From contig NZ_JPKG01000059.1 of assembly GCF_000735605.1 (NCBI RefSeq), positions 62,001-126,000 of the forward strand: DNA of 64,000 nt, in the 5' to 3' direction. The DNA comes from Allobosea sp. LC85 (GTDB lineage Bacteria > Pseudomonadota > Alphaproteobacteria > Rhizobiales > Beijerinckiaceae). Positions 9,077 through 19,080 of the stretch are shown here, in pieces; position 1 is the stretch's first letter; each line of letters begins with the position of its first letter. Made by a program: the position numbers and the translations under genes. The notes beneath the pieces are model-generated. The model saw only the letters and a program-made list of their open reading frames with translations, did no database searches and was not told the origin of the DNA.

Positions 9077-9118
9077 CTTCTTTTACGCTGATCCTGACGA
9101 CAACTGGGCGGGCGCGGA

Positions 9119-9595
9119 ATGGCGAATGAAATCTCGACGGGCAAGGTCGACCGGCCTGCTCTCGTAGTGGCAGCACTGCTGCTTGGAAGCGCGGGCCTCG
9201 TCGCCTATGACGCGTCGAAGCAGACCATCATCTCGACTTATGGCGTCGGGCCCACCGCGATGCCCTATGTGGTTTGCGTCGGCCTGATCATCCTCGGCCT
9301 CGCCCATCTCGTCGTCGCCTTCAGGGAAGGCATTCCGAAGCCTGAACCCGCCGATAACGTCGCCCTGGTCTGGATCACCGCCGGTCTGATCGGACTCGTG
9401 GCCTGCATCGCGCTCGGCGGCGGATTCATTCTTGCGACGGCGATCATCTTTGCCTGCACGGCGAGGGGCTTCGGCCGGCGCGCGCTCCTGGTCGATACCG
9501 TCATCGGCCTTGTGCTCGGTGTCGCGATCTTCCTCGTCTTTTCGAAGCTGCTGACGCTGAGCATGCCCTCGGGTCCGCTCGAGCACCTGTTCTAG
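9119..9595 (+). CDS. Tripartite tricarboxylate transporter small membrane subunit (TctB)
   Basis: A 158-residue integral membrane protein with four predicted hydrophobic segments, the size and pattern of TctB. It pairs with TctA to form the sodium- or proton-coupled carrier of the TTT family. The gene sits between tctC and tctA, 12 bases before tctA, as in other TTT operons. TctB sequences diverge widely, so the call rests on length, topology and position as well as the conserved N-terminal LVVAALLLGSAGLVAYDASK-like region. Confidence 0.9.
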   Translation: MANEISTGKVDRPALVVAALLLGSAGLVAYDASKQTIISTYGVGPTAMPYVVCVGLIILGLAHLVVAFREGIPKPEPADNVALVWITAGLIGLVACIALGGGFILATAIIFACTARGFGRRALLVDTVIGLVLGVAIFLVFSKLLTLSMPSGPLEHLF

Positions 9596-9607
9596 GAGCG
9601 GGCGACC

Positions 9608-11107
<1,500 letters not shown>

Positions 11108-11225
11108 ACCCGGCGGCTCGTGCTGCGGGCCGTGCGACGGGCTGCCTTGCAACCTGAGCGTTTGACACCCCACGGGGCCGGCATAATCCTTTCATCCGCA
11201 ACCAACGGGCTGAAAGGATATCTCG

Positions 11226-12644
11226 ATGACCGATATCTCAGCGGCGGGCGCACCGGCCCCCGCAAGCACGGCCGAACCGAGCCTCCACCGGGTGATGGGC
11301 CCGTGGCTGCTGCTCCTCTTCATCGTCGGCGACATTCTCGGCACGGGCATCTATGCCCTGACAGGCCAGGTCGCGAAGCAGGTCGGCGGCGTCGTCTGGC
11401 TGCCATTCGTGGTCGCGTTCGTCGTCGCCATGATCACCGCCTTCAGCTATCTTGAGCTGGTCACGAAATATCCCAAGGCCGCGGGCGCCGCGCTCTATAC
11501 GCACAAGGCCTTCGGCATCCATTTCATCACCTTCATCGTTGCCTTCGCGGTGATGTGCTCAGGCATCACCTCGGCCTCGACCGCCTCGCGCGCCTTTGCG
11601 GCGAATATGTCGAATGCCTTCGGGCTCGGCCTGTCTGCAGCCGGCGTCACGGGGATCGGCCTCGCCTTCATGGCCGTCGTCGCGGCCGTGAACTTCCGCG
11701 GCGTCGGCGAGAGCGTGAAGGCGAATGTGGTGCTGACCTGCGTCGAGCTCACTGGCCTGCTCATCATCATCTTTATCGGACTATGGGCCATCGGCGCCGG
11801 ACAGGGCGATGTCTCGCGCGTGATGCAGTTCAAGACGGCCGGTGAAGGCGGCGCCTTCTGGCCGGTGATTGCGGCAACCACGCTTGCCTTCTTCGCGATG
11901 GTCGGCTTCGAGGACTCGGTCAACATGGCCGAGGAATGCAAGGAACCGAGCCATATCTTTCCCAAGGTGCTGCTTGCCGGTCTGATCATCACCGGCACGA
12001 TCTATGTGCTGGTCTCGATCTCGGCGATCACCCTGGTTTCCCCGGAACAGCTCGGCGAGGGCGAGACACCACTCCTCAAGGTCGTGCAGGCAGGCGCCCC
12101 AAATTTCCCGCTCTGGATCTTCGGCTTCATCACCATGTTCGCAGTCGCCAACAGCGCGCTGATCAACATGCTGATGGCGAGCCGGCTGGTCTATGGCATG
12201 AGCCGCGAGCACGTGCTGCCGCCCGCGCTCGGCAAGGTGCATGAAACGCGCCGCACGCCTTACGTGGCGATCGCCTTCACCACCCTGCTCGCCTTCGCGC
12301 TGATCACCTTCGTCGGCGAGGTTCCGGCACTGGGCGGCACCACGGCATTGCTGCTGCTCTGCGTCTTCACCGTGGTCAACATCGCCGTGCTCGTGCTCAG
12401 GAGCGACCCGGTTGCGCACAGCCACTTCCGGACACCGACGCTGCTGCCGCTGCTCGGCGCCCTGTTCTGTGCCTTCTTCGCCGGGCCCTGGACCGGGCGC
12501 GACCCGGTTCAATACAAGATCGCCGGTGTGCTGATCGGCATCGGCATCTTGCTGTGGCTGGTGACGGTGATGGTCAACCGGGCGAGCGGCGTTCGCCCGA
12601 GCGAGCCGCATGCGGAAATCGGTGGCGCCGGGCCGGTCAACTGA
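11226..12644 (+). CDS. APC family amino acid permease
   Basis: A 472-residue amino acid/polyamine/organocation transporter with 12 predicted membrane segments. The first segment carries the unwound-helix motif GDILGTGIYALTGQVAKQVG, and helix 6 has FFAMVGFEDSVNMAEECKEP, which resembles the CAT/YhdG branch. It likely moves an amino acid or polyamine by proton symport or exchange. The start has AAAGGATATCTCG. A strong terminator follows, so it is probably the end of its unit. The proximity to tctCBA does not prove a shared substrate. Confidence 0.92.
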   Translation: MTDISAAGAPAPASTAEPSLHRVMGPWLLLLFIVGDILGTGIYALTGQVAKQVGGVVWLPFVVAFVVAMITAFSYLELVTKYPKAAGAALYTHKAFGIHFITFIVAFAVMCSGITSASTASRAFAANMSNAFGLGLSAAGVTGIGLAFMAVVAAVNFRGVGESVKANVVLTCVELTGLLIIIFIGLWAIGAGQGDVSRVMQFKTAGEGGAFWPVIAATTLAFFAMVGFEDSVNMAEECKEPSHIFPKVLLAGLIITGTIYVLVSISAITLVSPEQLGEGETPLLKVVQAGAPNFPLWIFGFITMFAVANSALINMLMASRLVYGMSREHVLPPALGKVHETRRTPYVAIAFTTLLAFALITFVGEVPALGGTTALLLLCVFTVVNIAVLVLRSDPVAHSHFRTPTLLPLLGALFCAFFAGPWTGRDPVQYKIAGVLIGIGILLWLVTVMVNRASGVRPSEPHAEIGGAGPVN

Positions 12645-12682
12645 GGCTGTTCGCAGCAGCGCCAAAGAGAAGCCAAAGAGAA

Positions 12683-12714
12683 AAAGGCGCCGGCTCTTCC
12701 GAGCTGGCGCCTTT
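12683..12714. terminator. Bidirectional intrinsic terminator
   Basis: A 14-bp stem (AAAGGCGCCGGCTC with GAGCTGGCGCCTTT, one wobble pair) with a TTCC loop, preceded by an A-run. It sits between the convergent APC permease and DUF2059 genes. Just before it the 11-mer gccaaagagaa is repeated. Confidence 0.85.
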
Positions 12715-12755
12715 CGTATGTGTTGGCTCCCGATGCAGGGGGGCCGGTCGGCAGC

Positions 12756-13298
12756 TTAGAGCTGGTGGCCGCGCTTGCGCATTTCCTGGCTGAACCGATC
12801 GAACAGGAAGTTGCTGGTCTGCAGGGTCCAGGGCTGCAGCACGACAAAGATCTCGTCGATCGCCTGCGGGCGGAAGGCGTTGTAGCGCAGCCCGACCGGC
12901 GACTTGAAGAAGGCCGCGACCTCCTTGAGATCGGACTCGGTCATCTTCTTCGCGAAAACTTCCCCCGCCGCGGTGATCATCTCGGCGATCTTCTGATCGG
13001 ATTCCGGCTTCAGCGTGTCGATCACCTCATTCAGATCCTTCTGGATCTCGGGGCGGGTCGTGCCCACGATCTGACGGACGCGGTCACGGAACTCGCCATA
13101 AATCGACTCGAAAGACTGGGCGATACCCGAGGAGATCACGACATCGCGGCCAGCCTGGAGATGCGAAGCCGTCACCGCGGAGGCCGGGGCCGGGGTCGCA
13201 GCCGGAGCCTGGGCCTGCGCAGGCACGGCGAAAACGAGCGCCAGACCGACGGCCACGCCGGCGAGGTGGTGACGGAACATTGCGTTGGGCCCCTTCAT
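12756..13298 (-). CDS. Exported DUF2059 domain protein
   Basis: A 180-residue protein with an N-terminal signal peptide (to about residue 31, ending in PAQA) followed by an Ala/Pro-rich linker and a helical DUF2059 domain (roughly residues 75-150), recognised by the pattern IAEMITAAGEVFAKKMTESD and LKEVAAFFKSPVGLRYN, in which a hydrophobic 'AAFF.S..G' helix is typical. DUF2059 proteins are periplasmic or envelope-associated and their function is not established. It is a monocistronic gene flanked by a terminator on one side and a 167-base gap before rpiA on the other. Confidence 0.88.
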   Translation of the reverse strand: MKGPNAMFRHHLAGVAVGLALVFAVPAQAQAPAATPAPASAVTASHLQAGRDVVISSGIAQSFESIYGEFRDRVRQIVGTTRPEIQKDLNEVIDTLKPESDQKIAEMITAAGEVFAKKMTESDLKEVAAFFKSPVGLRYNAFRPQAIDEIFVVLQPWTLQTSNFLFDRFSQEMRKRGHQL

Positions 13299-13465
13299 TA
13301 TCAGGCTAACTCACACAGCCCGGGCATGACCTTCGCCCGCCTGTCAGCAAGCGAGCCGGCCCACCCGGCGGTTTCGGTATCGCCGCAATCGGCGTGGTTT
13401 CATATCCGTCCGGTTCCGGGCGGCGTGGTGCGCGTCTCCTTAGCGCGGTTTGCGTCGGAATGGAA

Positions 13466-14167
13466 TCATTCGATCGTGCCGAGAATCTTCAGGCCCGAGC
13501 TGCTGGCGAGAATGGCGCAGGAGGCAATGCCGAGGAAGAGCCCGTGTTCGACCACGCCCGGGACCGCGTTCAAGGCGACGGCAAGCGCCTCGGGCTGTTC
13601 AATGCGCCCGAGATGCGCATCAAGGATGAAATGGCCGCCATCGGTGACGAGCGTCGAGCCATCCTGGCGCAGTCGCAGCTTGATCTCGCCTTCCGCCCCC
13701 GACGCCGCGATCGCGGACGCGACGGCGCGACGCGTCGCCTCGAGCCCGAAAGGCACGACCTCGATCGGCAGCGGGAAACGCCCGAGCGTCTCGACCAGCT
13801 TGGTGTCATCGGCGATGACGACCATGCGTTTCGAGGCCAGCGCGACGATCTTCTCGCGCAGATGCGCGGCACCGCCGCCCTTGATCAGGCGAAGCTGCGG
13901 ATCGACCTCGTCGGCGCCATCCACCGTGAGATCGAGTTCCGGCGTCTGATCGAGCGTCGACATCGGGATGGCCAGCGCCAAGGCCTGGGCCTGCGTCGCT
14001 TCGGAGGTCGCGACGCAGAGCACGTCCAGCCCCGCCGCGACGCGAGCACCGAGCAGGTCGACGAAATGCTTCGCCGTCGAGCCCGTGCCGAGGCCGAGCC
14101 TCATGCCCGGGCGGACCAGTTCGAGCGCGCGCGCGGCCGCCTGTTTCTTGAGGTCGTCCGGGCTCAT
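13466..14167 (-). CDS. rpiA: Ribose-5-phosphate isomerase A
   Basis: Interconverts ribose 5-phosphate and ribulose 5-phosphate in the pentose phosphate pathway. The 233-residue protein has the RpiA motifs GLGTGSTAKHFVDLLG (phosphate-binding), TVDGADEVDPQLRLIKGGG (catalytic Asp/Glu region) and AAHLREKIVA with the following active-site segment. I chose ATG 14167 (MSPDDLKKQAA), which has AGGA at seven bases. An in-frame GTG at 14188 would overlap the gabD stop by four bases and is also possible. Either way it is translated from the gabD transcript. Confidence 0.96.
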   Translation of the reverse strand: MSPDDLKKQAAARALELVRPGMRLGLGTGSTAKHFVDLLGARVAAGLDVLCVATSEATQAQALALAIPMSTLDQTPELDLTVDGADEVDPQLRLIKGGGAAHLREKIVALASKRMVVIADDTKLVETLGRFPLPIEVVPFGLEATRRAVASAIAASGAEGEIKLRLRQDGSTLVTDGGHFILDAHLGRIEQPEALAVALNAVPGVVEHGLFLGIASCAILASSSGLKILGTIE

Positions 14168-14184
14168 GGGTTTGTCCTGACCTG

Positions 14185-15636
14185 TCACGCGCCCAGCCCG
14201 CCGAGAAGCATGTACTTGATCTCGACGAACTCATCCATGCCGTGGAGCGAGCCCTCGCGGCCGAGGCCGGATTCCTTGACGCCGCCGAAGGGCGCGACCT
14301 CGGTGCCGAGAATCGCGGAATTGATGCCGACCATGCCGTATTCGAGTTCCTCGGCGACGCGGAAGGCGCGACCGAGATCCCTGGTGTAGAAATAGGCGGC
14401 GAGCCCGAAGGGCGTGTCATTGGCCATGGCCACGACCTCATCCTCGCCGGTGAAGCGATAGACCGGGGCGAGCGGGCCAAAGGTCTCCTCGCGGGTCACC
14501 AGCATCTTCGTGGTGACGCCGGCGAGCACGGTCGGCTCGAAGAAGGTGCGGCCGAGCGCATGGCGCTTGCCGCCGACCACGACCTTCGCGCCATTGGCGA
14601 CGGCATCGGCGACATGACGCTCGACCTTCTCGACCGCGCGCTCATTGATCAACGGCCCCTGCACGACGCCGACCTCGGCGCCGTTGCCGACCTTCATCTT
14701 CGCGACCTCGCCGGCGAATTTCGCGACGAAATCGTCATGGATGCCGTCCTGCACGAAGAGCCGGTTGGTGCAGACGCAGGTCTGGCCCATGTTGCGGTAC
14801 TTGGCGATGATCGCGCCCTGCACGGCGGCGTCGAGGTCGGCATCGTCAAAGACGATGAAGGGTGCGTTGCCGCCGAGTTCGAGCCCGACCTTCTTCACCG
14901 TCGAAGCGGCCTGCTGCATCAGGAGCTTGCCGACCGGCGTCGAGCCGGTGAAGCCGATGAAGCGCACCGCCGGGTGCGAGGTCATGACGCCGCCGATCGC
15001 CTGCGCGTCGCCGGTGACGAGATTGATGACGCCCTTGGGGAAACCGGCCCGCTCGGCCAGCTCGACCAAAGCCAGCGCCGTCAGCGGCGTATCCGGCGCC
15101 GGCTTGACCACGAAGGTACAGCCGGCGGCGAGGCCAGGAGCGCATTTGCGGGTGATCATCGCGGCCGGGAAGTTCCAGGGCGTGATCGCGGCGCAGACGC
15201 CGACCGGCTGCTTCTGCACGATGATGCGCGAATTCGGGAAGGGCGAGGGAATGGTCTCGCCATAGATGCGCTTGGCCTCTTCCGCGTAGAACTCGACGAA
15301 GGAGGCGGCATAGGCGACCTCGCCGCGCGCTTCGCTCAGCGGCTTGCCCTGCTCGGCGGTCATGATCTGCGCCAGGTCCTCCTGGTTCGCCATGATCAGG
15401 TCGAACCATTTGCGCAGGATCACCGAGCGTTCCTTGGCGCTCTTCTTGGCCCAGGGCTTGAAGGCGCGCGAGGCGGCTTCCACCGCCGCCGTCGTCTCAT
15501 CGGCGCCGAAGCGGGGCACCTTGGCCAGCAGCTCGCCGGTCGCGGGATTGTCGACCGCATCGACGCCCTCGCCGATCCAGGCGCCATCGACATAGCACTG
15601 TGATTTCAGCAGCGACGGATCATTCAGCTTCAGCAT
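14185..15636 (-). CDS. gabD: NAD(P)-dependent succinate-semialdehyde dehydrogenase
   Basis: Oxidises succinate semialdehyde to succinate, the last step of 4-aminobutyrate breakdown. The 483-residue aldehyde dehydrogenase has the GabD-type opening MLKLNDPSLLKSQCYVDGAW, the catalytic Glu in LELGGNAPFIVFDDADLD, the catalytic Cys in GQTCVCTNR and the cofactor-binding region FTGSTPVGKLL. In-frame ATGs exist at 15705 and 15663; I chose 15636 because it matches E. coli GabD and has GAGG upstream, though 15663 also has a ribosome site. No GABA transaminase is adjacent; the downstream partner is rpiA. Confidence 0.93.
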   Translation of the reverse strand: MLKLNDPSLLKSQCYVDGAWIGEGVDAVDNPATGELLAKVPRFGADETTAAVEAASRAFKPWAKKSAKERSVILRKWFDLIMANQEDLAQIMTAEQGKPLSEARGEVAYAASFVEFYAEEAKRIYGETIPSPFPNSRIIVQKQPVGVCAAITPWNFPAAMITRKCAPGLAAGCTFVVKPAPDTPLTALALVELAERAGFPKGVINLVTGDAQAIGGVMTSHPAVRFIGFTGSTPVGKLLMQQAASTVKKVGLELGGNAPFIVFDDADLDAAVQGAIIAKYRNMGQTCVCTNRLFVQDGIHDDFVAKFAGEVAKMKVGNGAEVGVVQGPLINERAVEKVERHVADAVANGAKVVVGGKRHALGRTFFEPTVLAGVTTKMLVTREETFGPLAPVYRFTGEDEVVAMANDTPFGLAAYFYTRDLGRAFRVAEELEYGMVGINSAILGTEVAPFGGVKESGLGREGSLHGMDEFVEIKYMLLGGLGA

Positions 15637-15751
15637 GGCGGGCCTCGACGCGATTGCGGACATGCCGGGGCCTCTAGCACGAGCGATCGCCTCGCGCCGA
15701 TTCAAAATGCCGCATGCTGCAGGTGTTCGAAGCGCAGGACGGAGGCCGCCG

Positions 15752-16156
15752 CTATTTCGTTTGCGGCGTACACACCACCTTGTCGTCGAAGACGTAGCAG
15801 ATGCTCATCTCGCCCGTGCGGACATTGACGCGGAAGATGCCGCCTTCGCGCTCGTGGCGCGACGGCATGAGCAGGTAGTCACTCGGCGCCTGCGGGCCCG
15901 CCCCCTCCCCCGCCGGGAAGCAGACCGTGACGCCGACGCCGCCTTCCTTGAGCTGGAACTGGCAGGCGCCGACCTCGCCGGTGGCGCGATCGACCCTGTA
16001 GACGCGGTTGAGATCCGTCTGCGGCGCAGGTGCGAACTCGAAAGGCGCAGCCTGGGCGGAGATGTGCGGCACGATGCAGGCGCCAAGCGCCAGCAGCGCC
16101 CCGAGCGCCGACCGGCGGAAGCCGGCGTTTTCAAGATATTCAGACACCACTGCCAT
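15752..16156 (-). CDS. Small exported protein of unknown function
   Basis: A 134-residue protein with a hydrophobic N-terminal export signal (ALGALLALGACIVPHISAQA) and a mature part with four Cys residues (CQF, VCFP, ICY, VCTP) spread over two similar segments: RVYRVDRATGEVGACQF and IFRVNVRTGEMSICYVFDD. The repeated 'R.(D/V)..TGE...C' pattern suggests two copies of a short beta motif with a disulfide each. I do not recognise a named family. It is divergent from the Gph-like gene at 16288. The coding call rests on the signal peptide, GC3-rich codon use and internal repeat. Confidence 0.75.
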   Translation of the reverse strand: MAVVSEYLENAGFRRSALGALLALGACIVPHISAQAAPFEFAPAPQTDLNRVYRVDRATGEVGACQFQLKEGGVGVTVCFPAGEGAGPQAPSDYLLMPSRHEREGGIFRVNVRTGEMSICYVFDDKVVCTPQTK

Positions 16157-16287
16157 CCTTCACGCGAATCACGGCAAAGATAGCACCGTTGCTGCCTGCC
16201 AAGATGACGATCCGGCGCGGCTCGCTTGCCAAACCGGACCGGACCGCCTTTAGAGGCCCAAAGCACCTGCGCACCGGAACCCCGCCC

Positions 16288-16989
16288 ATGAGCTTGCTCC
16301 CCATCGTCGTCTTCGATCTCGACGGCACCCTCGCCGAGACCGCGCCCGATATCATGCGCACGCTCAACATCATTCTCGAGCAGGAAGAGCTGTCGCCCCT
16401 GCCGCTGGAACGCGCGCGCGAACTCGTCGGCGCCGGCGCCCGCGCCCTGATCGAACGCGGCTTCCGCGTCTCCGGGCGCCCACTCGACGAGGAGACGCTG
16501 GAGCGGCTGTTCCAGGATTTCCTGCGAATCTACGCCGAGGACGTCGCCTCGAACAGCTATCTCTACGAGGGCGTCGTCGCGGCGATGCAGGCATTGGCGG
16601 AGGACGGTTATGCGCTCGCCGTCTGCACCAACAAGCCGATCCTGCACACGCGCCTGATCCTCGAGCATTTCGGCATCACCGGGCATTTTGCAGCTGTCGC
16701 CGGGCGCGACAGCTTTGCCTTCCACAAGCCGGACCCCCGCCACCTGACGCTGACGATCGAAGCCGCCGGCGGCGACCCCAGGCGCTCAGTGATGATCGGC
16801 GATTCACTCACGGACATCGCCACCGCGCGCGCAGCCGGGATTCCGTCGATCTGCGTTCCCTTCGGCTATACCGATGTGCCGATCGAGGAACTGGAGCCCG
16901 ATCTGGTGATCCAGCATTTCGACGAGCTGCACGGAGCCGTGCGGCAGATGCTGGAGCCGGAGCCCGCGCTCAGCGTAGTCATGAAATAG
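16288..16989 (+). CDS. gph: HAD family phosphatase, phosphoglycolate phosphatase-like
   Basis: A 233-residue haloacid dehalogenase superfamily hydrolase. Motif I is FDLDGTLAET with nucleophile Asp10 and acid/base Asp12, motif II is VCTNKP, the Lys of motif III lies in FHKPDP, and motif IV is MIGDSLTDIATARAAG. A helical cap (about residues 20-85) places it in subclass IA like Gph, which removes phosphate from 2-phosphoglycolate formed by DNA repair or photorespiration. I chose ATG 16288 because the longer open frame upstream is not conserved-looking. HAD substrate range is broad, so the exact substrate is an inference. Confidence 0.88.
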   Translation: MSLLPIVVFDLDGTLAETAPDIMRTLNIILEQEELSPLPLERARELVGAGARALIERGFRVSGRPLDEETLERLFQDFLRIYAEDVASNSYLYEGVVAAMQALAEDGYALAVCTNKPILHTRLILEHFGITGHFAAVAGRDSFAFHKPDPRHLTLTIEAAGGDPRRSVMIGDSLTDIATARAAGIPSICVPFGYTDVPIEELEPDLVIQHFDELHGAVRQMLEPEPALSVVMK

Positions 16990-17074
16990 CGATTGGCGGG
17001 GCGTTGTTTAGCCCTGCATTTCGCTGAGCCAGACCTGCGCGGCAATCGCGTCGCAAGGGAACATCGCAGCCTTG

Positions 17075-17556
17075 ATGCCGATCCTAAACGTTGACAGCGA
17101 CCGCAAGCCTGATGTCGCACCGCTGGCCCCATTGGTACCGAAGAGGGTCAGTAAGGTCCTCGTGCTGGACAACGTCGGCGTCTGGTAGACCGCGCTTGAG
17201 ACGTTGATCCTGGCGCTGGAGGCCGCAGATATCGAGGTGGTTCGCGACCCAGCGTTCCCGCTCTGGGAGGCTCAGTTTCTCAGTTTCTACGACGCTCTTT
17301 GGAATTTCCCGTCTTCGATACTGACGGGCAACACGAAGTCGTTTGATTATCACATGTCCGGGGTGATCGAGGCGGCGAAGATGCGGTCGCGCCTCGCAAC
17401 GCTCATGGGTGACGCGGATGTCATCCTGACGCCACCCATGCGATCGGGGCGCCGGCATTTACGGTCAGCGGCCTGCCTCCAAACCCCAATATCGCCTATA
17501 TGTGCATGTCGGTGCTCTACAACATCACGGGTGTCCCGGCGGTCAGCATCCCGCTA
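17075..17556 (+). pseudogene. Amidase (GatA-like family) 3'-region remnant
   Basis: Conceptual translation gives the C-terminal part of an amidase-signature-family protein. The segment SKVLVLDNVGVW is followed by an in-frame TAG (17186-17188), then TALETLILALEAADIEVVRD and KMRSRLATLMGDADVILTPP. Near 17440 the frame shifts and continues as GAPAFTVSGLPPNPNIAYMC and NITGVPAVSIPL, the usual 'N.TG.PA.S.P' ending block. It breaks off at 17556 where the IS630 remnant begins. No 5' catalytic Ser-Ser-Lys region is present. So: truncated at both ends, one nonsense and one frameshift mutation. Confidence 0.75.
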
Positions 17557-18459
17557 GAGCGGCGGATATGAAATCGGAATCGTGAGATTCCCTTCTGGTT
17601 GGGTTTGTGATTCACCGTTTGTGGAGGTGGATCATGGGGCGCAGCTATTCGCACGATCTTCGCGAGCGCGTTGTGGGCTTTGTCGAGGCTGGTCATTCGC
17701 AGGTTGAGGCGACGCCCGACATCACCATGCCGGAGTTGGCCGCCCGGATGGCGGCGGCGACCGGCATGAAGGCGGACCCTGCGGTTCTGTCGCGCTTTCT
17801 ATGCCGTTTGGGGTTCACATATAAAAAAGGCGCTGATGGCGTCGGAATGCGCACGCGCGGACGTCCGTGAGCAGCGCCGCCTCTGGATCGAGCGCCACCA
17901 ACCCCGCATGCGGTTCGAGCCGCACAGGCTCGTCTTCATCGATGAGACCTCGATCAACACCAAGATGGTCCGGCTGCGCGGCCGCAGCCCATGCGGCGAG
18001 AGGCTGCGCGCTTCTGCTCCCTTCGGACATTGGGGGACGCAGAGCTTCATCGCGGGCCTGCGCTGCCGTGGCCTGACTGCGCCGTGGATCATCGACAAAG
18101 CCATGGATCGCGTCGCCTTCGATATCTATTTCGAGACCCAACTCGCACCCACCCTGTCGAAGGGCGACATCCTCATCCTCGACAATCTCGCCGTCCACAA
18201 AAGCAGCCGAGCGGCCCAATCCCTCGCCGAAGGAGGCGCCTGGTTCCTCTTCCTGCCGGCCTACAGCCCCGATATCAACCCCATCGAGAAGGCCTTCGCC
18301 AAGCTCAAGGCTCAGTTGCGAAAGGCCGAAGCCAGAACCTTCGACGCCCTCTGGAAAGCCGTCGGCAACATCTGCGACCTCTTCAAGCCACAGGAGTGCC
18401 AAAACCTCTTCAGGCACGCAAGGTATGCCCCGCGCGGGTTCGTGCCTCCGACGCTGTAG
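17557..18459 (+). mobile_element. IS630-family insertion sequence remnant
   Basis: The element begins after a TA dinucleotide (17555-17556), the target preferred by IS630/Tc1-mariner elements, where it cuts the amidase remnant. The body is the decayed transposase described separately. I could not find a matching terminal inverted repeat after the transposase, so the right end is uncertain and may be lost. The end coordinate given is the transposase stop codon. Confidence 0.6.
17634..18459 (+). pseudogene. IS630 transposase, internally deleted and frameshifted
   Basis: The first part starts MGRSYSHDLRERVVGFVEAG with a GGAGGTGG ribosome site, then jumps from GHSQVEA directly to PDITMPELAARM, so roughly 50 residues of the helix-turn-helix region are missing. 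At 17821-17830 an A6 run followed by GG puts the second half in the +1 frame (ATG 17836). That half holds the DDE catalytic core: VFIDETSINT, ILILDNLAVHKS and YSPDINPIEKAFAKLK. The A-run could be a programmed shift site in intact relatives, but with the DNA-binding region deleted this copy should be inactive. Confidence 0.85.
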
Positions 18460-18759
18460 AGGTAGCTCTTCGCGTCTTCAGCCCAGCCGCCCCCACTCGC
18501 CGCGTTGGCACGCTTGTGCTCGTTCACAGCGTGGTGGCGCGTAGCTGGTTGAATCGAGATCCGAAGATCGTGCCTGGCGGCTATCTCAGCCATGACGGGA
18601 TCTCGTGGCGCAGCGCGATACGCCCCCGTCGCGCGACGGTGCCATGTCTGTCGCTAGGGTGGCAGCCCATTTTCTGTTCATAGAAATGGAATTCATCCAA
18701 CTCGATAATCTCGCGACCTTCTGTCTGTGATAAAATAAGCAAAATCTGGAGGGATCGCG
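18460..18759. other. Gene-free stretch after the IS630 remnant
   Basis: No convincing gene. A 76-codon minus-strand frame (18581-18811) lacks a ribosome site and resembles nothing I know. The right end of the IS and any 3' end of the amidase gene should lie here, but neither is recognisable. The last 40 bases are A/T-rich and carry the ribosome site of the next small gene. Confidence 0.5.
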
Positions 18760-18906
18760 GTGAGTATTCCACTGTCCGCCGGCTTTGCGACCGCCTCCAC
18801 AATTTCAGCATTCGCCTTAACCGGAAGCGTCCTTGCGGCGCTCACAATCGGCGCGCTAATTCTCTCCAGCCTCTATTTGGCGGGGCTTGCAGTGAAGGAT
18901 GATTGA
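18760..18906 (+). CDS. 48-residue single-span membrane peptide
   Basis: A GTG start with a near-perfect ribosome site (TGGAGGG, six bases upstream) opens a 48-codon frame: VSIPLSAGFATASTISAFAL, then TGSVLAALTIGALILSSLYL, then AGLAVKDD and a TGA. One long hydrophobic span (about residues 10-43) is followed by a short charged tail. It precedes the C5-epimerase-like gene on the same strand by 174 bases. No family is recognised. The strong ribosome site and clean transmembrane pattern support a real gene despite its size; no function can be given. Confidence 0.55.
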   Translation: MSIPLSAGFATASTISAFALTGSVLAALTIGALILSSLYLAGLAVKDD

Positions 18907-19080
18907 CGGCTTCAGGGGCTCTTCGCTTTCAGCCGTTCTTCCCGCCTCCGAAATAGAACAGCTAGTGTGGCGCAACCTCGGATGCCCCTGGGCGTTTCCT
19001 CTCTGAGCTCGGTCCGTCGGCACCGCTCCGATGGCGCCCCCCTTTGTTTTGCGCAACCCCCGCTCCAACCGTGAGGACGC

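Noticed and set aside
18581..18811. A 76-codon minus-strand frame after the IS630 remnant
   Set aside because: No ribosome site and no recognisable pattern; it overlaps the start of a better-supported small plus-strand gene.
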